A DNA stretch of 64,000 nucleotides from assembly GCA_035629175.1 (NCBI GenBank), contig DASPIL010000067.1:62001-126000 (forward strand). Reading direction: 5' to 3'. Below are positions 16,151-23,112 of the stretch, in pieces (the stretch's first letter is position 1; every line of letters starts with the position of its first letter). Source of the DNA: Verrucomicrobiia bacterium. Its GTDB lineage: Bacteria > Verrucomicrobiota > Verrucomicrobiia > Limisphaerales > DASXHY01. Position numbers and translations under genes: made by a program. The notes under the pieces are model-generated. The model saw only the letters and a list, made by a program, of their open reading frames with translations. It was not told the origin of the DNA and did no database searches.

Positions 16151-17535
16151 GGAGCGTTTGTGCTGAGTAGTAGGTAGTTGGTGGTTCCGCCGTGAACGAA
16201 AATCGGAATGCGTGCATGCACGACGTTGGTCCATAGCCCGGTTTGAATTCCGTTCGTGGAAAACGCCGACGAAAGAAGAAGGTTCGTCATCCCTGAGCCA
16301 TTCCCCGAGATCGTCCCTTTAGCGGAGAAATTGCCGTTCGAAGACACCGTCACAGGATTTATTCCGTAACCGATCTGGACGCTCCCAGGCGTGGTGTTTG
16401 TCAGTCTATGCCCGAGCGTGACGGCTAACGGGGCATCGCGTATGACGTTTCCAATGCCGCCAGGGATGATTCCGGATTCCGAATTGGTAACCGTATTTGC
16501 GATGCCGCCGCCGATCGTGCCGGACGTCTGATTTTCGTAATCTGGGCCGTGGACGCGGTTGCCGGTGCCGCCGGCGATTGTCGAGTTCCCCGCGTTGGTG
16601 ACGGTGTTGCCGGTGCCGCCGCCGATAGTCGCGCTCTCCGCGTCAACAATGGCGTTACCCGTGCCGCCTGAGATCGTGGAATCGACAGATTCAAAAATCG
16701 CGTCGATGTGGTTGAACGCTCCGCCGCCGATCGTGGATGAGGTGCTATCGCCGAGAATTGAGTTTCTCACCCCCCCGGAGATGGTGGTCCAGTCGGCGGC
16801 CGCACTATTCGACAATGAGCCACTACGGCCGCCCAGGACGACGACGCCCACCTTTCCGCTCGCTATGAATTGGTATCCGTTGGTTCCGCCGACGAAATTG
16901 TCCTCAGCGCGTACGATCGCGCTCAGATCAGCAGAACCGCCCTCACTGACTCCACCGCTCACGGACACGGGCATTGAATCGGGAATCGTGAACCCCCCAA
17001 GCGGCATTGTGTCCGAACCGTCTTCCGGATCCGCACTCTCGATTAAGTTTGTCCCACCGTGAAACCTGAAGATGATTCCAGACGAATAGGAAATATCGGC
17101 ATACCACCGTCTGCCGATGATCGATGCCCCGAAATTGTCCTGCACCGTAAATGCCAGAACATCGCCACCTTTTAGGGGCGTGCCGTTTGTCGCTGCCATA
17201 AACAGCAAATCTGTGAACGCAGGAAAACTTACGGCGGAGGCATTGGGATCATCGAAAAGATTGGTGCCGTTGACCGTGATGATCAGCGAGTCGTCCAAAT
17301 AGTTCGTGCTGTTATCCAGATCGATGCGAAGCCAAACCGCTTCAAGCGTGCCGAGGTTTGTTCCGGATCCGTCTGCGAGGATTCCTTCGAGGTCCTCCGG
17401 AGTCAGGTAGGCGTTAACGTCGGCTCGCGCCGCAACTTCCTCGTCCGTGGCGGCTCGGATTACTCGTTGCTGAGCGTGCGCCGCGATCACGCCCAGGATG
17501 CATGCCAGAATAAAGAGGAGCAGAATCTTTTTCAT
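16147..17535 (-). CDS. Secreted adhesin-like spike protein with YadA/Hia-type head repeats
   Basis: The protein starts with a clear signal peptide (KKILLLFILACILGVIAAHA, cleavage before QQ). The central part, about residues 255-375, is a run of left-handed beta-roll repeats of the trimeric-autotransporter head type (STISGGTGNAIV, ATIGGGTGNTVT, STIAGGTGNRV, GTIGGGIANTVT). The C-terminal part holds QIGYGINPVTVSSNGNFSAKGTISG, resembling phage fibre shafts. It lacks an autotransporter anchor domain. Trimeric receptor-binding spike of the virion is the best guess. An alternative is a surface adhesin expressed by the lysogen. Confidence 0.65.
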   Translation of the reverse strand: MKKILLLFILACILGVIAAHAQQRVIRAATDEEVAARADVNAYLTPEDLEGILADGSGTNLGTLEAVWLRIDLDNSTNYLDDSLIITVNGTNLFDDPNASAVSFPAFTDLLFMAATNGTPLKGGDVLAFTVQDNFGASIIGRRWYADISYSSGIIFRFHGGTNLIESADPEDGSDTMPLGGFTIPDSMPVSVSGGVSEGGSADLSAIVRAEDNFVGGTNGYQFIASGKVGVVVLGGRSGSLSNSAAADWTTISGGVRNSILGDSTSSTIGGGAFNHIDAIFESVDSTISGGTGNAIVDAESATIGGGTGNTVTNAGNSTIAGGTGNRVHGPDYENQTSGTIGGGIANTVTNSESGIIPGGIGNVIRDAPLAVTLGHRLTNTTPGSVQIGYGINPVTVSSNGNFSAKGTISGNGSGMTNLLLSSAFSTNGIQTGLWTNVVHARIPIFVHGGTTNYLLLSTNAP

Positions 17536-18128
17536 GCTGGGGTGTAGATGACGACAACGCCGTCGCCTGCGGTCTGGGGATCGAGGTACCAGTTAATGAA
17601 GTCCCACTTCTTCCCAAACGGAGCTTCAAGAACGATTTCGCCGCCTGGCTCAATCACGTAAGGCTGCTGGCCGGCTGAGGCGGAAGGTCCGATCTTAACG
17701 GGGTTTGCGTTGTTCGTTCCAGCCAAGGCCTTCTTCCCCAGGATCGTGGCCTTTTGAAATTTAGCGGTGGCTGCCGTGAGGGAAACCGGCGTTCCCGGGT
17801 TGTTGTTCGTTTTGACGAACAGGGCAGGGGTGGCAGCCTCCGGAACAATCACGGCGTTTGTCAGACCGTCATCGTTGACGGCGACCCCGAGATCGATGTC
17901 ATCAGAGCCGGCGTAAAAGGTGATGGTGTTTGCGGATCCAGAAGTTTCAATAATTTTGATCCGCTTGAAACCCGCGGTGACAATCTTGCGCCCTGACGCC
18001 ATGGTGCGCGTGCCTTCACGCTCAAGCTCAACGTCAAAGGGTGCCGTAGAGGAAAGCACCGCAAATACGCGTCCCTTTACCTTCTCCACGTAGGGTTGCC
18101 CTGCTGCCAATGTGATCGTGCGTTGCAT
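17532..18128 (-). CDS. Beta-rich structural protein, candidate penton/spike base
   Basis: The 198-residue protein is almost wholly predicted beta: alternating strands such as RTITLAAGQPYVEKVKG, VFAVLSSTAPFDVELERE and FKRIKIIETSGSANTITFYAG, ending with GGEIVLEAPFGKKWDFINWYL. It has no signal or membrane helix. A small jelly-roll-like protein next to the capsid and spike genes is what a penton protein of a double-jelly-roll virus would look like. The assignment is inference from composition and position. Start and stop overlap neighbouring genes by 4 bases or lie close to them. Confidence 0.5.
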   Translation of the reverse strand: MQRTITLAAGQPYVEKVKGRVFAVLSSTAPFDVELEREGTRTMASGRKIVTAGFKRIKIIETSGSANTITFYAGSDDIDLGVAVNDDGLTNAVIVPEAATPALFVKTNNNPGTPVSLTAATAKFQKATILGKKALAGTNNANPVKIGPSASAGQQPYVIEPGGEIVLEAPFGKKWDFINWYLDPQTAGDGVVVIYTPA

Positions 18129-18134
18129 GGTGGT

Positions 18135-18287
18135 TTAGCGAGAGTTGCCGCAACCGTCCCGGCCGCAGCTGCAGGACTTGTGTCCGATCGCCAATGCACG
18201 GCACTGCGCAGGCTCCGTTTTCTTTACTGCAGTAGCCGCAGTTGCGGTTTTCGGAGCGGGAGGGGGATTCTTTGATGATGTTTTCAT
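18135..18287 (-). CDS. Small protein with Cys-rich tail, 50 aa
   Basis: ATG 18287 directly follows the TGA of the preceding gene. The first 25 residues are Ala/Pro/Lys/Thr-rich and disordered. The end (CRALAIGHKSCSCGRDGCGN) has four cysteines and one histidine, which could bind metal or be disulfide-linked. The gene is too small for most automated calls but sits flush between its neighbours. Confidence 0.55.
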   Translation of the reverse strand: MKTSSKNPPPAPKTATAATAVKKTEPAQCRALAIGHKSCSCGRDGCGNSR

Positions 18288-18764
18288 TCAACGTTTTCGG
18301 AAGACTACGAACGCCAGTGCTGCCAGCGCCGCGACTGCGACCCAGGCGAGCGTTTTCGGATTGCCTGAAACGGTTTCGGTTTTCTGCGAGAGCAGCTCGG
18401 CGAGTTTGGAGAATTGTGAGGATTGCGCCTCGTTCGAAGCGCTGTTGGATCCGGCCAGCTGGGCAACTTGGGCGCTCGTCTGTTGGCCGATGGTGCCAAC
18501 CAAATCGGAAAGCATGTCAGCGCCGATCCCAGTATTGACCGTGATGCTGGCGTTTTTCCCCAGCTTCGTTTTCTTCAGATCAATTCCGAAGTTGTTGCCC
18601 TTGCCGAAATCGACTGCGCCGGCTTCCTGGAACTTAGCGCCTTTGCCCTGGGCAGCCTTGCCCTGGCCTTGGACGACTTTCGAACTCTTGCCGATCAGCT
18701 GAGCCTGGTCGCTGACCGTCGTAGTGATTTTCTTGGACGATGAGGTTGAGGAGAACGGACCTAC
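18288..18764 (-). CDS. Membrane protein with unresolved start codon
   Basis: The last 75 residues, from ATG 18515, end in a membrane helix (TLAWVAVAALAALAFVVF) and a basic RKR tail, like the other small membrane proteins here. Upstream of that ATG the same frame stays open for more than 80 codons of clearly protein-like sequence (ITTTVSDQAQLIGKSSKVV, then AGAVDFGKGNNFGIDLKKTK). No ATG, GTG or TTG is present in this part. GTA 18764 stands 9 bases after an AAAGG ribosome-binding sequence and would give MGPFSSTSSSKK, similar to the MG- starts of its neighbours. The coordinates assume a start there, one substitution from GTG. Confidence 0.5.
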   Translation of the reverse strand, partial: VGPFSSTSSSKKITTTVSDQAQLIGKSSKVVQGQGKAAQGKGAKFQEAGAVDFGKGNNFGIDLKKTKLGKNASITVNTGIGADMLSDLVGTIGQQTSAQVAQLAGSNSASNEAQSSQFSKLAELLSQKTETVSGNPKTLAWVAVAALAALAFVVFRKR

Positions 18765-18783
18765 CGGACACCGCCTTTCAGAT

Positions 18784-18855
18784 TGGTTGCGGGCCGTGGA
18801 TTCGAACCACGCAAGCCGAGAGGGTAAATCTCAGCCGTTCCCAGAACTGCCCGCT
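18784..18855 (-). tRNA. Provirus-encoded tRNA-like gene, apparent anticodon UAC
   Basis: The 72-base - strand sequence folds as a tRNA. The acceptor stem pairs six bases (GCGGGC with GCCCGC) and ends in ACCA. The T arm is textbook (CGTGG-TTCGAAT-CCACG). The anticodon stem is TGAGA/TCTCG around the loop TTTACCC, giving UAC (Val). The D arm is reduced to GTTC/GAAC with a three-base loop, the first acceptor pair is an A-A mismatch and base 37 is C, so function is uncertain. It lies in a gap of the membrane-protein gene train, just upstream of the gene with the odd start. Confidence 0.6.
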
Positions 18856-18872
18856 TTAAAAAATGGTCCATG

Positions 18873-19100
18873 TTACTTCCGGAACAGAAGCCACATGACG
18901 AAAGAAGCTGCCGCCAGGGCGCCGATCAAAATCGGCGTGCTGATCGATAGCCCGCCGGGGATCGCGCCGAACACGACAGATCCGGCGCCGTAAGGCGTGC
19001 TGCCGTAAGCGCCTCCGCCTGAAATATCCTGTGCGCCGCTGTTGCTCGCAGCCGAGCTGGAGCTGCCTGAGAGACTCGCGCCGATGTCGTAGCCGCCCAT
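18873..19100 (-). CDS. One-helix virion membrane protein, 75 aa
   Basis: ATG 19100 (MGGYDIGASLSG) overlaps the preceding TAA as TAATG, which rules out the longer frame to 19160. A Ser/Gly/Ala-rich N-terminal half is followed by a membrane helix (TPILIGALAAASFVMWLLF) and a basic RK end. This N-out, C-terminal-anchor layout is shared with the next three genes upstream. It fits the minor membrane proteins of PM2-like virions. Confidence 0.6.
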   Translation of the reverse strand: MGGYDIGASLSGSSSSAASNSGAQDISGGGAYGSTPYGAGSVVFGAIPGGLSISTPILIGALAAASFVMWLLFRK

Positions 19101-19246
19101 TATGCCTTTCGCTTGATGATGAAGATCACCAGGACGATGGCCGCGATCGCGGCGATCCAAATCCCCGGTGAATTCTTCGTGATGTTTCCGCCGCCGGCGT
19201 TGTTGATGCCGGACGACGCTGACGAACTGGCTGAAGCTTGGCCCAT
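19100..19246 (-). CDS. One-helix virion membrane protein, 48 aa
   Basis: The gene starts one base after the preceding stop. The translation begins MGQASASSSASSGINNAGGG, then has a membrane helix (GIWIAAIAAIVLVIFII) and the basic end KRKA. Length, composition and topology match its neighbours, so it is a probable virion membrane component despite its small size. Confidence 0.6.
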   Translation of the reverse strand: MGQASASSSASSGINNAGGGNITKNSPGIWIAAIAAIVLVIFIIKRKA

Positions 19247-19247
19247 G

Positions 19248-19433
19248 CTATTTTCGGATGGCGAAGATTGCGACGACCGCGAACACCCCCACGACGACGA
19301 CGGCTAGAATCGGCCCCAGGCCGGCGAGTCCCGACGCGGATCCGAAGGAGTTGCCGGAGACGGCGGAGCTGGAAGGCCCGATGCCTGCAGCCCCGCCGCC
19401 ACCACCACCGCCCATGAGGGATGAGAAGTTCAC
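19248..19433 (-). CDS. One-helix virion membrane protein, Gly-rich, 61 aa
   Basis: The N-terminal 40 residues are Gly/Ser-rich, with seven consecutive glycines. A membrane helix (LGPILAVVVVGVFAVVAIFAI) and RK close the protein. It belongs to the same set of small anchored proteins and lies three bases after the gene before it. Confidence 0.6.
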   Translation of the reverse strand: MNFSSLMGGGGGGGAAGIGPSSSAVSGNSFGSASGLAGLGPILAVVVVGVFAVVAIFAIRK

Positions 19434-19436
19434 GGG

Positions 19437-19685
19437 TTATTTGCCCTTGAACATGAGGACCAGGACAACGAGCACTCCCACGACAGCCCCGCCGATGATC
19501 AGCAACCGCTGAGTGTTGCTGCTATTGGTTTGAGCTGTGGCCGCCGCTGCTTTGGCATTGGATCGTGCCGCCGCCGCCTCGGCCTTCGCAGTTTGAGACT
19601 GCAGGAGGCCGCCGAAGATCGGCCCGGTCGCGTTGAGGAAGGAGTCAAACAACGAACGGGTGGAACTTGTGTTATCGGCTGCCAT
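19437..19685 (-). CDS. One-helix virion membrane protein, 82 aa
   Basis: An Ala-rich helical segment (LLQSQTAKAEAAAARSNAKAAAATAQT) precedes the C-terminal membrane helix (LLIIGGAVVGVLVVLVLMF) and KGK end. It starts three bases after the candidate capsid gene. Small membrane proteins directly after the capsid gene are a usual layout in membrane-containing icosahedral phages. Confidence 0.6.
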   Translation of the reverse strand: MAADNTSSTRSLFDSFLNATGPIFGGLLQSQTAKAEAAAARSNAKAAAATAQTNSSNTQRLLIIGGAVVGVLVVLVLMFKGK

Positions 19686-19688
19686 AGC

Positions 19689-20552
19689 TCAGCTCGGGTT
19701 TTGCTCGAGGCGAACCAGCAGGATGTCGCACGTGCCCGACATGGCGGCCGCCGCGCCTACTTTGATCTTGATGCGTCCCCAGGACGCGATATCGATCCCA
19801 CGCACGAGGGCGTCAGACTTCACGAACACAGCGTCAAAAATGTTTGCTGTGCGACCTGTTGGGGCCGGGGTCATTCCGAAGCGAGCAAGCGCCTCGTCAT
19901 TCTGTGCGCTGGTGACATCGTCGATGGCGACGACGTCATCGGTTCCGAGGAACACTGACACCGGAGTGATTTCCCGGTTGTTGGTGCTGTCGGGATAGAT
20001 GGACGCCTGGAGAAGGCGGCCCTTCACGTCGATTTCATCATCGACGACGAAGTTCGTTCCGCCGGCGATCGGGTTGATGACTTCCAGCGTCAGGATGCCA
20101 GCGCTCGGAGCGTCGAGATCATCGCTGATGCGTTCGAAGACGGTCGCGTTCATCGCGGCCGAACAGTCAACTTCGACTGTGATCGCGTCGCCGAGCCGGC
20201 GAGGATTCCAGGCGAGCGCATCGGCTACGTTGTCCAGGAACCATTCAGGCGCAAAGGGCAGCGTGATCTGGCAGCCGGTGCTCGGCGTGCCGTCAAAGTC
20301 GTAAGTGGTCCCACGCAACAGGCAAAAGTCGCGGAGTTTCGTTCCGGTTAATTTCCATTTTTCAGTGGTGCCCACCAGAACGCGGATTGTGAGAGCAGCG
20401 CAGAGCGCCGCCAGGGTGTCAGTGCCCAGGGTGACGATCAGCTGCAGCTGCATGCCATGCACCCGCTTGCCTTCGCTTGGGCGAATTTTCAGCGAGGTCG
20501 TGCCGTTGCCAGCGATGGCCTTAATTTTTCGCGTGTAGATTTCAGACAGCAT
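19689..20552 (-). CDS. Candidate major capsid protein, double-jelly-roll type
   Basis: The 287-residue protein is rich in beta strands and has no signal or membrane segment. The first half reads as one jelly roll: IKAIAGNGTTSLKIRPSEGKR, VHGMQLQLIVTLG, then LTIRVLVGTTEKWKLTGTKL and a turn leading to ITLPFAPEWFLD. The second half repeats strand-rich blocks (LTLEVINPIAG, DIASWGRIKIKVG, TCDILLVRLEQN). PM2 P2, the reference capsid of this kind, is of similar length (about 270 residues). The location, between packaging ATPase and small membrane proteins, supports the call. No direct sequence match can be claimed by eye. Confidence 0.65.
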   Translation of the reverse strand: MLSEIYTRKIKAIAGNGTTSLKIRPSEGKRVHGMQLQLIVTLGTDTLAALCAALTIRVLVGTTEKWKLTGTKLRDFCLLRGTTYDFDGTPSTGCQITLPFAPEWFLDNVADALAWNPRRLGDAITVEVDCSAAMNATVFERISDDLDAPSAGILTLEVINPIAGGTNFVVDDEIDVKGRLLQASIYPDSTNNREITPVSVFLGTDDVVAIDDVTSAQNDEALARFGMTPAPTGRTANIFDAVFVKSDALVRGIDIASWGRIKIKVGAAAAMSGTCDILLVRLEQNPS

Positions 20553-20588
20553 AAAGAGGAAGTGAGAGAAGAAACGACCGGCCGGAGC

Positions 20589-20699
20589 TTAAGCGCCGAC
20601 GTTGGTCAGTCTCTGAACAGCGGTGACTTTGTTCTCGATGTTGCGCATCACTACGAAGTAGAGAGCGAACAGGGCGAACCCGATGAGGTACTTTTTCAT
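20589..20699 (-). CDS. Tiny membrane protein, 36 aa
   Basis: The sequence MKKYLIGFALFALYFVVMRN begins with a basic pair and one membrane helix and continues as a short helical tail (IENKVTAVQRLTNVGA). It fits between the ATPase block and the capsid gene, ends 36 bases before the capsid start and resembles the small membrane proteins of PM2-like virions. Confidence 0.5.
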   Translation of the reverse strand: MKKYLIGFALFALYFVVMRNIENKVTAVQRLTNVGA

Positions 20700-20787
20700 T
20701 CTTGGTTTTAACAGTTGGTTTATTTGCGTGGTTGCATTTCGCCGTGACTGTTGCCCAGAACGCTGGTTGCCGAATAGGCCTAGGAAA

Positions 20788-20994
20788 TCAGAGCTTTCGA
20801 ATGCTTTTCAGATGTCGATCGATGAAAAACTTTTGAGCACGCGGCACTCGACGCAATGGTCCGACAAGAACGTCCAGGAGCGATCGTCGATTCTGCAAAA
20901 TGATTTCAACGCACGCTCGGCCGTGGTCGGGAAGCAAATGCGGAAAGAACTCCCGGGCGCAGTAGTCAATTGCTTCAGGGGTCATAACTTTCAT
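20788..20994 (-). CDS. Hypothetical protein, 68 aa, coupled to the ATPase
   Basis: ATG 20994 overlaps the ATPase stop as ATGA. The sequence is helical and basic (AIDYCAREFFPHLLPDHGRA, then QKFFIDRHLKSIRKL). No family is recognised. Coupling to the ATPase gene suggests a part in assembly or packaging. The 88 bases after it, up to the tiny membrane protein, hold nothing evident. Confidence 0.5.
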   Translation of the reverse strand: MKVMTPEAIDYCAREFFPHLLPDHGRACVEIILQNRRSLLDVLVGPLRRVPRAQKFFIDRHLKSIRKL

Positions 20995-21599
20995 CCACAG
21001 ATTTCGCGGCTGCGGTTGTTCCTGCAGATGAACCGATGGGGTCCGAGCTTCCGGATTGCCGCCACGTCGAATCCGAAGGCGGCCGGGAATTCCAAGGCTC
21101 GATCGTCCGTCAGCTGAAAGCAGACGACCTCGGAGAGCTGCACGCGGATTGTGTTGTGAATCGTATTCGGCTGTTGCGCGATGAAGACGCCATCGACGCC
21201 GTAGCGCCGGCCGGTTTGGACCAACGTCTTTAGCGATCGCGGGATGGCGCTTCCAGTGACGTACTGACCGAGCTCGTCTACGACGAAGAATTTTCTTCCC
21301 GGCAGCCGGGAGGACGCTGCCAATGTCAGCGTCGCGTAATAATCGATCGCGCCTTCCAGGTCGCCCGGGAACATGATGTGAGGGTCGAAACAGACGAGCC
21401 CCTTCCGGATCGCTTCATCCAACTCGAACACAGTTCGCGCCGGCGGGATCTTCATGCGCTCGCTGAATTCTCCCTCTGCATCGAACAGGAACACGCAGCG
21501 AGACTTTGCGTTCGCGACAAAGCGAAGGCCGTATTCCGTTTTGCCGGTTCCGCTGCCACCGAAAATCCCGAGATGAAACCGAGGGTGATTCAGTTGCAT
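20991..21599 (-). CDS. FtsK/HerA (A32)-type genome packaging ATPase
   Basis: This 202-residue P-loop ATPase has Walker A GGSGTGKTEYG near residue 14, Walker B KFFVVDELGQYV near residue 105, and the following TGRRYGVDGVFIAQQPNTIH with the conserved glutamine/asparagine of FtsK/HerA ATPases. Viruses with double-jelly-roll capsids carry ATPases of this size and order (PRD1 P9, PM2 P9). They drive DNA into a preformed capsid. ATG 21599 (MQLNHPRFHLGIFGG) is chosen because the longer frame runs through the upstream gene in another frame. A Zot-like assembly ATPase of filamentous phages is the main alternative. Confidence 0.8.
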   Translation of the reverse strand: MQLNHPRFHLGIFGGSGTGKTEYGLRFVANAKSRCVFLFDAEGEFSERMKIPPARTVFELDEAIRKGLVCFDPHIMFPGDLEGAIDYYATLTLAASSRLPGRKFFVVDELGQYVTGSAIPRSLKTLVQTGRRYGVDGVFIAQQPNTIHNTIRVQLSEVVCFQLTDDRALEFPAAFGFDVAAIRKLGPHRFICRNNRSREICG

Positions 21600-21796
21600 C
21601 GGTGAAGGCTGGAAGCCGGCCGGCCGCACTTGGGGCACAGCGTTGATACGAGGCGCCTGGCATAAACGATGAGGCAGGCCCGTGAACAGACGTGCTTGCA
21701 GCCGGTCGGGCCGCCGACAAAAAACCAGGTGTCTTCCGTGACGATGTTCCGCTGAGCCCCGCAGACGGTGCAAATGGGGAGGAGGTGATCGCTCAT
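21590..21796 (-). CDS. Zinc-ribbon protein, 68 aa
   Basis: ATG 21796 overlaps the preceding stop as ATGA. The protein has a CTVCGAQ pair, HVCSRAC in the middle and CPKCGRP near the end, so it probably binds one or two zinc ions. It overlaps the start of the ATPase gene by 10 bases. A role as cofactor of the packaging ATPase is possible but not shown. Confidence 0.6.
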   Translation of the reverse strand: MSDHLLPICTVCGAQRNIVTEDTWFFVGGPTGCKHVCSRACLIVYARRLVSTLCPKCGRPASSLHRCN

Positions 21797-22518
21797 GGGT
21801 TCCCGGATCCTTTTCCGGAATTTCCATCGGCTATTTCCCGCTTCTGCCGGTCCTCTGCGAGCTTTGCCAGCGTAAGGTAGGCGGTCAGCGCACCAAATCC
21901 CCAGGGCACCAAAAGCACCCCAATAGCGGCCGTGGGGCTCATCTCGGCATCGAGTCCCCACTCCTGCAGCGCCATCGGCATGAGCTTGGCCACGAGCTCC
22001 TTCCGGCTGGATCCAATTTCAGCCTGGCGCAGCTGGGGATTGATTTCGCCCTGGCTGAGGCCGGCGAGTTTCGCCACGCCTTCGATGCGCGATTGCGCAA
22101 AGGATTCCCCAAACGTCAGACCTTCCTGGATAACCTGGCTGAGCAGGTCCGGAGGAATAACAACGCGCAGTTCAGTCCCAGGCGCCACTTCAGACGTTGG
22201 TAACGGCTCGGCCCCAGGCACCGGGACAGGATTTTTCCCATCAGATCCGGCAGCCTTGCTATAGCGGCCGTGAACTGGAGGCCTGCCCGGCCGTCGCGGT
22301 CCGCCTGCAGGGCCGTCCGAACCTGGATCAGCTCCGATCTGCGCTCCGTGCTGAGCCGCGAGAGTAGCAGCGAGTCCGTCAGTCCTCGCACCAGGCTGGC
22401 TTTCCGCGCCTGGCTCCGAAGTTTCTGCCGACAGTGGCGTTTCCATTGCCAGTCCTGGAATTTCCGGAGGAGTTTCCGGAGCGGCTTCACCAGCCGAAGA
22501 TGCTGAAGACATTCGCAT
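21793..22518 (-). CDS. Pro/Glu-rich protein with AT-hook-like motif and membrane helix, 241 aa
   Basis: The first 100 residues are disordered and rich in Pro, Glu, Ala and Gly (AAPETPPEIPG). They include GGPRRPGRPPVHGRYSK, which resembles an AT-hook/RGRPP DNA-binding motif. A helical part follows, and a hydrophobic segment (AAIGVLLVPWGFGALTAYLTL) stands near the end. The mix of DNA-binding motif and membrane anchor suggests a link between genome and virion membrane. That role is inference. Its N-terminal PETPPE motif is shared with the next upstream gene. Confidence 0.55.
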   Translation of the reverse strand: MRMSSASSAGEAAPETPPEIPGLAMETPLSAETSEPGAESQPGARTDGLAATLAAQHGAQIGADPGSDGPAGGPRRPGRPPVHGRYSKAAGSDGKNPVPVPGAEPLPTSEVAPGTELRVVIPPDLLSQVIQEGLTFGESFAQSRIEGVAKLAGLSQGEINPQLRQAEIGSSRKELVAKLMPMALQEWGLDAEMSPTAAIGVLLVPWGFGALTAYLTLAKLAEDRQKREIADGNSGKGSGNP

Positions 22519-22714
22519 CGGGATTTTCCGGTGGAGTTTCCGGACTGGTTTCCGGAGAGGTTTTTGCCGCGGCTGATTTATTTTCCAGACGGGTTTCCGG
22601 AGCGGCTTCGGCCATGGATGGTTTGGCTTTCGCCACCGTGGAGGTGGCCTTTTTCACCACGGCGGGGCTCTTTGGAGCCTCAGCGCCGCTTTCGGCGGTT
22701 TTGTCGTCGTTCAT
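22487..22714 (-). CDS. Disordered Lys/Ala/Pro/Glu-rich protein, 75 aa
   Basis: The whole sequence is low complexity (PAVVKKATSTVAKAKPSMAE, then TSPETSPETPPENPDAN). No fold is expected. It overlaps both neighbours, by 35 and 32 bases. The PET-rich end is encoded by a run of TTTCCGG-type DNA motifs. Confidence 0.45.
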   Translation of the reverse strand: MNDDKTAESGAEAPKSPAVVKKATSTVAKAKPSMAEAAPETRLENKSAAAKTSPETSPETPPENPDANVFSIFGW

Positions 22715-23033
22715 GCCCCAATGACATAGCAGGAGGAGCGGGATCTCCGGGAGGGGCTACGTTTTCCGAGTTTCCGGCAGCCGCCGCCAAGAGCTTTAAA
22801 ACGTCGGCTGGGCGGCCGGCGCTGACCTCCAGGGTGTCGCACTGGTGTTTGAGCTGTGCACGCATGACGACAACGAATTTTTCCAGCACCGGGCCGCCGA
22901 GTTTGAGAGCCAGGCACATGGCTGCATTGCGCGAAATGCCCAGGGTCGAGGCGTGACGGTCAAAAAAGTCGCGCCAGGGCTCCGGAATGGACAGCGGAAG
23001 GTTGCAATACGGGGTTTTGAGGAGTGGCTTCAT
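22680..23033 (-). CDS. Hypothetical protein, possible DNA-binding helices, 117 aa
   Basis: ATG 23033 (MKPLLKTPYCNLPLSIPEPW) is chosen. Upstream extension would cross a non-coding stretch. The core (WRDFFDRHASTLGISRNAAMCLALKLGGPVLEKFVVVMRAQL) resembles small DNA-binding or coat-associated helical proteins. The end is Pro/Ala-rich and then strongly basic (ERRQNRRKRR). No family is recognised. Confidence 0.5.
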   Translation of the reverse strand: MKPLLKTPYCNLPLSIPEPWRDFFDRHASTLGISRNAAMCLALKLGGPVLEKFVVVMRAQLKHQCDTLEVSAGRPADVLKLLAAAAGNSENVAPPGDPAPPAMSLGHERRQNRRKRR

Positions 23034-23112
23034 GGTGTGGCGCGTTTTCCGGAAATAATTTCCGGAAGTCCGGAAATGGGGGCAGGAACCGGGCCACGGC
23101 CGAAATGGGAAA

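Noticed and set aside
16559-17062. + strand frame opposite the spike gene
   Set aside because: It mirrors the repeats of the - strand gene, which has a signal peptide and adhesin-like head repeats.
18288-21599. Filamentous (Inoviridae-like) prophage based on tiny coat-like membrane proteins and a Zot-like ATPase
   Set aside because: The 287-residue beta-rich protein, several different small membrane proteins and the lack of a rolling-circle Rep or pIII-type protein fit a double-jelly-roll virus better. It remains the main alternative.
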